This document shows positions 60,175 to 64,000 of a DNA stretch of 64,000 bases, one piece after another. Origin of the DNA: Lanius collurio (taxonomy: Eukaryota > Chordata > Aves > Passeriformes > Laniidae); NCBI GenBank assembly GCA_020086605.1, contig JACBWW010000015.1:8551251-8615250 (forward strand), read 5' to 3'. Numbering within the stretch: the first letter of the stretch is position 1; each line of letters begins with the position of its first letter. Under the pieces are notes generated by a model. That model saw nothing but the letters and a program-made list of their open reading frames with translations, did not search any database and was not told the origin of the DNA. The position numbers and the translations under genes were made by a program.

Positions 60175-63100
60175 TTCTGAAGAAACCAGCTATTTATACT
60201 GCAATTTCATGTAGCAAGACCTCTGGAGATGTAATCTAAGAGTTTTGAGCTCTGTACAAGTAATAATCATCAGAAGAGCTTGACAGTTCTGTAATTTTTC
60301 TCTCTGTGGGTTCCCACGGCAGATTAGTAAGGTGATTTATAAAACAAGTCAGCTACAGATTTAGGATTATAAATATGTGAGCTAAGAGAAAATATTTTAA
60401 TCATTTTCATCTGTATTTATATGTACCTGTATTTACTATTGAATTTGAGGAGCATATACCTAGAGAACACTATCCCCTGTAAAATATAGGCAATCTGATT
60501 TATCACCAACAAGTTTCACATTGCTGCAGAAGTTACATTACAAAGTAGTCTAAAGTGAAGGCAAAGCAAAAGTTTCAGTCATGCAAAAGTGCATAGAAAG
60601 AGAGTATAAAATTTAAGCTTTTTTCATTTTATCATGCTTTTGGTTCTTAAGTTTTATTACTATGACTTCATTTTTCAGAGAGATGTCCACAATGCTCTGT
60701 GATCTATCATAATTCTATTCAGCATTTGAGATACCAGTGAATTTTGCTTTAAGTCACATGGTTATTACTTTTTCTTTTGCCATTTTTGCTTTTGTTGGTG
60801 ACTCCTGAAATAGTTGCAAGTGATGCCTCTGATGTTACCACGGCCTTGGCAGTGTTCATCTTCCAACGTGTTGGGTGTACACACCAAGGGTGTAATAATG
60901 CTTTATGAAAGAAAAGAAGTTGAGAAGTGTGTGTGTGTGTGATTTCTAAATGCATCATTTGTGCCCTGAACTATGCCCTGTGCATTTTAAATAGTGACAC
61001 TTATTTCTAGCCAGCAGAATATAAAGGAGAAATTCACAAATGAAATAATTTTTATTAGAAATTTCTCCTTTCATACTGAGATGAGAAAAAGCTTGCTGTC
61101 CCACCTGTTTCCCAGCTGGTTTGGGATAGCAAATAGAAACTGCTACAGCTTAGGGAGATATCAAAATTGATTTTTAAGCTATCTTGACAGTTTGAAAATA
61201 CATTTAACTGGATCACTAGGAAATTAAATGAATTTGGGACATCAGTAAGTCCGTTAAAATTTCTCTATCTATTACATAAAGCAACAGGGAGCAAGAGCAT
61301 CTAATTTAGACCCATATATTCCAAATTCAGCCATAAAAAGTGAAAGACCATCTTTTTTCCATTTCTAATGCCTGTTGGAAGTAGATAAGGGAGAGATTCA
61401 TCTGTTTTCCATGCATTTGTATTCCTTCCTCCTATTACCTCTTAGTTGCTTTAGTACTTCAGGATGCTGTGTTGCATTAAACAGTAGGTCTTTCCACTGA
61501 ATAACCTCCACAGGGGTTACACAGTGTTTTCCAGCCTCTTTCATAGGTGGACTGGAATAAATGAAAAGGGGTCTTTCTCTGGAGAGTAACTTACTACTGC
61601 ATGGGAGTATGAACTCCCCAGGCAACTGAAGCAGGTAAAAGGGGTGTAGCACCTGACAGGAGCAATTGGCATATGGAACCTGGAGAAGTGAGGAAGGAGG
61701 CTTGAAGCTGGTTGGTTTTGTGTATGAGGGTCAATGGAGTTTATTTAACTTAATTGACAAATAAAGATGCACTGTGTTTTCCCCTCCATGAAATAAAGAT
61801 CCTTCAAAGAAGGTGAGGAAAAAGGCAAGGTGGGCATTTTAAGCAAGTGAGAGATGTGTACGTAAGGTCAGCTGTCAGCTGTGTGTGTGTGCAGGCAGGT
61901 AAGGGCTGTGCATGCAGTTTTCCCTTCAGCATTTGGGAGATGGTGGATGTTTCTTGAAAAACTTTGTAGCCTACATATCTCATGGATAACCTTTGATGTC
62001 TCTAAACTACAAGTGTTTAGAATAAAACCAGAGGTCCAAATATCCTTGTTCTATTTTAGAAATTCAGAACTGAATCTAATCCAATCTAGTATTAAGACTT
62101 TCACCTTTGATTGCCTGATCAGCCCGATAAAAGAGAAGAATCTCTTAATATATGGGATTAATTCAAATAGTAAAGACCAAATCACTTTCAAAAATTATTC
62201 AAAGAAGTAAAAATCATTTTGGTAGAACAACCATCTACTGAGTAAATTATTAAAGAACCTTAAAATAAAATTCAAAATAATTGGAGAGTTAAATGACAAA
62301 CAAAGTTCCCTAGGAAATGAGGGGAAAATAATTTTTCAGGATTATGGTTCAGAACATGTCGTTTTAGTGATGGAAAGCTGCAAGGGAGATAAAGAAAATT
62401 TTATAGCAACTTCTGGGATAAATTTGTTGCAAATCAGATAAACCCAGATGAAGAAGAGCTACATGCAATTTTAATTAAACAAATGAATCAGTGCCTTCTA
62501 AGTGTTAAATGGAGGGTTGAGCCACCTACCTCAACAGAGTGACAGAAGTAGTGCACAACATTACAATGCTAACATGCTATGATGATAAGAGGCTGGTGAT
62601 ATCAGATACTGACTCTGAACAGGATCTTCTGAGTAGAGCTGTGCAAAGTTTTTGTATCAGAACCATGTGAAATGTTGACTGTATTTGAAAAGCAAAGCAG
62701 AGCTCTAAGCCTGCAGTGATTTGGGACAAGCAAAGCTGATGTCCAGGTGACAAATATGGTGGGTTGTTCCAGTCTCATGGACCACTTGATAATGAGATGG
62801 AATCTAATGACATACTCTTATCTTCCCAGCACAGGAAACAAGATCATTGTCTTCCAGTTCAGCTATTTGAGAAAACAAAATTTTTTGGTTTAAAAACTAC
62901 ATGTTATATTTTAATTCTAACTTTTATGTATGTTAAAAAAAAAGAAAAAAAAAAAAGGAATTTTTTTGGTGCTTGGATAAGTACAGAAATATTTTGGGAT
63001 TCGACTTCAATTGTGAAGCTACCAGAAATTCAGTTTTGTAACTTTGGCTCATCTTTCTTTCCAATGACTCTTACACATTATTCACAGTGACTCTCTACTT

Positions 63101-64000
63101 CAACTATTTTTCCTTTTGATGTAGAAGGAAGTGGTGAAAGGCTATCTGATTATTTCAGAAAGCTATTTTACTTAGTTTTCATTATCTATATTAACAAATA
63201 CATCTTCAAAGAACTTGAAGAACATGTTACCTGTTCATTCTGAACTTATCTTTGAACATGTTAGTCTTTTCAGTTTCCATTCATTACCAAAGCCATAGTG
63301 TCCTCTCAAAGAAATTCTTTAAAATTGATAGAAAAATTGTAGGTTTATGGATTAATCTGTTCTAAGACAGTCAAAACCCAGTGCAATTGCATGGCATTCT
63401 CTCCCTCCTCTGCAATCACTTTCCTGCACAATAGTCTCGCTAAAGGAAGTACAACAGATGAAATTCCTGAAATACAAGGAAGAATTGTGAATGATTTTCA
63501 CTGGAAGACACTTTTCAGATAATCTCTTGGTCTGATTTAATATCTCTGAAACTTCTCACACTGTTCTGTAAAGTATGCTCTGCTCTGCAAAGTGTATTTC
63601 TGGGCTCTGTGCTGCCTTAAAACTTTTGTTGCCATTGAGTAGTAATAATTTTTAGCTTTACTCCCCCCAGCATAGTGGTCTAAGAATGGCATAAATTAAA
63701 ATTTAGAATCATATTTTCAAAGTGAACTTTATGTTCATGTTTTTTTCTGGCCTAACAACTTGCCTTTTCAGCAGTTGCTTGGTATTTATGGGGAATTAGA
63801 TGTATCTCTGAAATGGCACCAACGTACTGCTTGGTGCCTGTAGCACTGAGTACATACATATACACCATCCCCAACCTGATAATTTGGATGGGAATGGATA
63901 AGATCTTTTATTTTATTATTGACTGCACAAAAACTCCTTATGTTTTTCTTTCCAGCATAGGGTTTCATAACAGTCAGGACAATAATTTTGACATTACTGA
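60175..64000. other. Gene-free AT-rich stretch
   Basis: Holds TG microsatellites at 60927-60941 and 61880-61891 and an A-rich tract at 62935-62956. Frames at 61881-62210 (109 codons) and 62764-63090 (108 codons, running through the A-rich tract as a lysine run) are not convincing genes. Two AATAAA motifs near 61762 and 61792 could act as polyadenylation signals but have no transcript attached. No interspersed repeat is recognised. Confidence 0.6.

Noticed and set aside
62764..63090. 108-codon plus frame
   Set aside because: It runs through an A-rich simple repeat translated as lysines, and its two halves show no common domain.
1..64000. CRISPR arrays, operons, prophage or other prokaryotic systems
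   Set aside because: There are no regularly spaced repeats and no dense gene order, and all identifiable repeats are avian retroelements.

Overview
The window looks like nuclear DNA of a bird, most likely a passerine. It is AT-rich with no dense gene order. All the interspersed repeats I can name are avian: several CR1 LINE fragments, a tRNA-Ile-derived SINE with a CR1-like tail of the kind known as TguSINE1 in songbirds, and two LTR sequences resembling passerine endogenous retroviral LTRs. Family names come from memory of these families; no database search was run.

I find no confident protein-coding host gene in 64 kb. Nearly all open frames are under 130 codons. The longest (184, 188 and 157 codons) are explained by GC-rich LTR or CpG-rich DNA. 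The stretch is best read as a gene desert or part of a very large intron. One possible terminal exon (59969-60174) and one possible LTR-adjacent non-coding exon (52707-52819) are recorded at low confidence.

Layout: 1-5.0 kb is single-copy DNA with two tight inverted repeats. 5.0-6.1 kb holds an old CR1 3' end and the SINE. 8.6-9.6 kb holds an LTR about 1 kb long. About 11.6-11.8 kb is a very short CpG-rich island, and 17.3-18.0 kb is a GC-rich block. 18-43 kb is AT-rich DNA with one small CR1 tail, candidate conserved non-coding segments and a C-rich G-quadruplex tract near 35.3 kb. 43.3-44.3 kb is the largest CR1 copy, with a decayed reverse transcriptase on the minus strand. 48.0-48.15 kb is another CR1 fragment. 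52.24-52.65 kb is a second LTR interrupted by a 9-N assembly gap. The rest to 64 kb is single-copy AT-rich DNA with microsatellites and the candidate exon.

There is no operon, CRISPR array, biosynthetic cluster or other multigene system here. The observations most worth checking are the repeat insertions, hairpins, CpG micro-island, regulatory-motif clusters and the candidate exon.
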